Source: Oceanospirillaceae bacterium UBA2001
GTDB lineage: Bacteria; Pseudomonadota; Gammaproteobacteria; Pseudomonadales; Balneatricaceae
Reading direction: 5' to 3'
Assembly (NCBI GenBank): GCA_002335115.1
Contig: DDCR01000048.1
Span: forward strand, 1 to 37,854
DNA: 37,854 nt
The notes under the pieces were generated by a model. The model saw nothing but the letters and a program-made list of their open reading frames with translations. It made no database searches and was not told the origin of the DNA. Positions 36,358 through 37,854 of the stretch are shown one piece after another; within the stretch, counting starts at the first letter, position 1, and each line of letters opens with the position of its first letter. A program made the translations under genes and the position numbers.

Positions 36358-36586
36358 ATGCCAAACTCCCCAGAACAAAGCCAAGCTTACAATGATGAAA
36401 TTGACCTAGCAGATTTGATCCGTGCCCTATGGCAAGGCAAATGGCTGGTTATCGGGGTCACTTTAGCGACCTTAGCTTTAGGCATCGCTTATTTAGTGAT
36501 AGCGCCAAAAAGCTATACCGCTAGCCTTAACTGAATTCAAAGGTTTCACGCGTATTAAGGATCGACCGGATTGCATAGATGATTGA
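36358..36586 (+). pseudogene. Truncated, frameshifted remnant of a Wzz-type chain-length determinant gene
   Basis: From ATG 36358 the frame encodes 58 aa: an N-terminal cytosolic segment DEIDLADLIRALWQGKW, one membrane segment (residues about 30-49, LVIGVTLATLALGIAYLVIA), then PKSYTASLN and TGA at 36532. This is the standard beginning of Wzz/chain-length regulators, normally about 300 aa or more with a second C-terminal membrane helix. The +1 frame across the stop continues TEFKGFTRIKDRPD until TGA 36584-36586. Removing one A from CTTAACTG would join both frames as TASLTEFKGFTRIK. Nothing Wzz-like follows, so both a frameshift and a 3' loss are likely. The possible ribosome site AAGGA is 15 bases from the ATG, rather far. 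A short membrane peptide may still be made. Confidence 0.7.
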
Positions 36587-36605
36587 ATTGAACTGAAGCT
36601 CGATC

Positions 36606-36626
36606 AAACTAAAACTAAAACTAAAC
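36606..36626. repeat. 6-bp tandem repeat upstream of the racemase-like gene
   Basis: AAACTA occurs three times in a row, followed by AAC. It lies 26 bases before GTG 36652, between the wzz remnant and the next gene. Confidence 0.7.
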
Positions 36627-36651
36627 TTTTAATAGGGCGGGGGTTTGCAAA

Positions 36652-37470
36652 GTGGACCATGTGCAGCAACTGCCTTACTCAAACGATACTGGTTTAGGCC
36701 CAACTGCAAAGATTGGCCTCATTGTGTTGCAAACTGATCAAACTTTAGAAGATGAGCTTCGGCAGATGTTAGCCATAGATGGTGTGGCCTGCTACCACTC
36801 ACGCATTGCCAATGCCATGCATGTGACACCACAAACTCTAGCGCAGATGCAAACTGATTTGCCCATAGCGGCACGTTTATTACCCCAAGCCTTTGCCTTT
36901 GATGCCATTGGTTATGGCTGCACATCGGGCGCCACCATTATTGGTGAAGCGCAGGTGGCGCAATTAATCTTGGCAGAACACCCTGCTGCCAAGGTGAGTA
37001 ACCCCTTAACAGCCTGTAAAGCAGCTTGTGAAACTTTAAAACTCAACAATATTGCCTTGCTCACACCCTACTCACCCCATGTCACACAGGCCCTAAGCGA
37101 CAACCTAAATGCCAGTGGCATTAACGTGTGTCGCACAGGTTATTTTGATATCGAAGATGATTTTACAGTGGGCCGTGTTGATGCAAGCAGTATTTTTAAT
37201 GCCATTGTGGCTTTGGGTGCTCATGCAGAGTGTGATGGGGTATTTGTGTCCTGTACCAGTTTAAGAGTGGCAAACATTATTCATAAGGCAGAACAGAAAT
37301 TGGGTAAGCCTGTCATCTCAAGCAATCAGGCCCTAGCTTGGCATTTACTGCGGCTCTCAGGTGTATCTTGCAATTTAGCTCAGGAACTAAGTCAAAAGAC
37401 AGGCCAAAAACCGGGTCAATTTGGTACTTTATTTAATCAACCGCTACCCAATTCACCACTACCCAATTAA
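36652..37470 (+). CDS. Asp/Glu racemase superfamily protein (maleate isomerase / arylmalonate decarboxylase-like)
   Basis: The product is 272 aa. It has the two half-domain cysteines of the superfamily: Cys90 in IGYGCTSGATIIG and Cys201 in VFVSCTSLRVANII. IGLIVLQTDQTLEDEL at the N-terminus and ISSNQALAWHLLRL near the C-terminus fit the maleate isomerase/AMDase subgroup better than MurI. The substrate cannot be told; members act as maleate cis-trans isomerases, arylmalonate decarboxylases or amino-acid racemases. The start is GTG 36652, with GGGCGGGGG ending eight bases upstream. The last ten codons are two copies of a 15-bp unit, so the PLPNSPLPN tail is probably recent and not functional. 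Confidence 0.85.
   Translation: MDHVQQLPYSNDTGLGPTAKIGLIVLQTDQTLEDELRQMLAIDGVACYHSRIANAMHVTPQTLAQMQTDLPIAARLLPQAFAFDAIGYGCTSGATIIGEAQVAQLILAEHPAAKVSNPLTACKAACETLKLNNIALLTPYSPHVTQALSDNLNASGINVCRTGYFDIEDDFTVGRVDASSIFNAIVALGAHAECDGVFVSCTSLRVANIIHKAEQKLGKPVISSNQALAWHLLRLSGVSCNLAQELSQKTGQKPGQFGTLFNQPLPNSPLPN
37441..37470. repeat. 15-bp in-frame tandem duplication ending in a stop codon
   Basis: CCGCTACCCAATTCA (37441-37455) and CCACTACCCAATTAA (37456-37470) match at 13 of 15 bases. The second copy ends with the stop codon of the racemase-like gene. Confidence 0.85.
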
Positions 37471-37512
37471 CCCTTGGACTCTGGTCAAATCTAATCACTG
37501 ACTAACAGATGA

Positions 37513-37854
37513 TTAAGGTCGCAGCAGTTCTGCTGTCCAAGCCGAATGAAAATGATAGCTATCACTGTCACCACCACTATCACTATCACCTTCACTATCA
37601 CCTTTGAAATAACACACAAAGGGTTGATGATCTTCTAGGGTAAGTTCAGCTTTGCCTTTTTTACTTTTTAAAATGACTTTGATGCCTGTGATATTAGTTT
37701 TGCAATTGGCCTGTTTACCGTTGCCACTCACTTGAGATGGGCGTACAAAGCCATAGTAATTGGCGCACAGTTGGTTTTTGTCTGGCTTAGTTTGGGATAC
37801 CTCATATCTAGGTTCATAGCTATAAACCCCCATGCCCTGCTGCCAAGTGGATGG
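37513..37854 (-). CDS. Unrecognised protein, C-terminal part (cut by window edge)
   Basis: The reading frame stays open from the stop at 37513 to the window edge, so the true start is probably outside. An internal ATG at 37833 would give 106 aa, but the frame upstream reads STWQQGMGVYSYEPRYEV and looks continuous. Visible parts are an aromatic-rich segment (YEPRYEVSQTKPDKNQLCAN), three cysteines, a Lys-rich strand-like stretch (GIKVILKSKKGKAELTL), and an acidic low-complexity region (GDSEGDSDSGGDSDSYHF) near the C-terminus, encoded by a 12-bp tandem duplication. The Cys content and beta-strand look would suit an exported protein, but no signal peptide is visible. I do not recognise a family. 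Confidence 0.55.
   Translation of the reverse strand, partial: PSTWQQGMGVYSYEPRYEVSQTKPDKNQLCANYYGFVRPSQVSGNGKQANCKTNITGIKVILKSKKGKAELTLEDHQPFVCYFKGDSEGDSDSGGDSDSYHFHSAWTAELLRP
37580..37603. repeat. Perfect 12-bp tandem duplication in the last partial gene
   Basis: TCACTATCACCT occurs twice in a row (37580-37591, 37592-37603), with degenerate related units before it. It encodes the Gly-Asp-Ser-rich stretch near the C-terminus. Confidence 0.85.

Overview
The window looks like a chromosomal segment of a free-living, aerobic gammaproteobacterium, probably outside the Enterobacterales. Nearly every protein is closest in length and motifs to gammaproteobacterial housekeeping families. The run lepA-lepB-rnc-era-recO-pdxJ-acpS-cysM-rlmD-relA-mazG follows the order I know from Pseudomonas and Oceanospirillales-like genomes. 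Base composition appears moderate and even. I see no phage, insertion sequence, CRISPR array, rRNA or tRNA. I cannot name the genus.

Layout. (1) 1-3183, minus strand: an orphan soluble histidine kinase, argA, and the 5' part of ilvD. (2) 3392-6310, plus: glnE, divergent from the kinase. (3) 6340-11984: an envelope block with an LpxL/HtrB-type acyltransferase (minus), msbA and dgkA (plus), a GT4 glycosyltransferase (minus) and waaA (plus); together these acylate, flip and decorate lipid A/core and recycle diacylglycerol. (4) 11981-14288: thiP-thiQ, a thiamine-type ABC permease and ATPase overlapping the end of waaA, with no binding-protein gene nearby. (5) 14321-19227: a HemY-type protoporphyrinogen oxidase, nudF, cpdA and parE. 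(6) 19228-20244: a mostly non-coding stretch around a small periplasmic LTxxQ-type protein with a His/Cys-rich N-terminus. (7) 20245-32059: the long information-processing and stringent-response block from lepA to mazG. (8) 32316-35267: adk, tsaB, uppP, rsmJ. (9) 35417-37854: a more variable end with slyX (minus), a membrane-anchored cold-shock-domain protein, a broken 5' remnant of a Wzz-type chain-length regulator, an Asp/Glu-racemase-superfamily protein, and an unrecognised partial gene.

Many genes are tightly packed, with start/stop overlaps at waaA/thiP, thiP/thiQ, nudF/cpdA, relA/mazG and uppP/rsmJ, suggesting translational coupling. Non-ATG starts are common (GTG for argA, waaA, thiP, thiQ, recO and the racemase-like gene; TTG for the kinase). 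Strong intrinsic terminators are scarce.

The signal I find most unusual is not a gene. Short tandem duplications (unit 6-15 bp, 2-4 copies, unrelated sequences) recur in the spacers and especially at the 3' ends of genes: argA, lepA, rlmD, rsmJ, the racemase-like gene and the last partial gene. Other points worth a second look are the tethered cold-shock domain, the decayed wzz remnant, the orphan kinase with its TTG start, and thiPQ without thiB.
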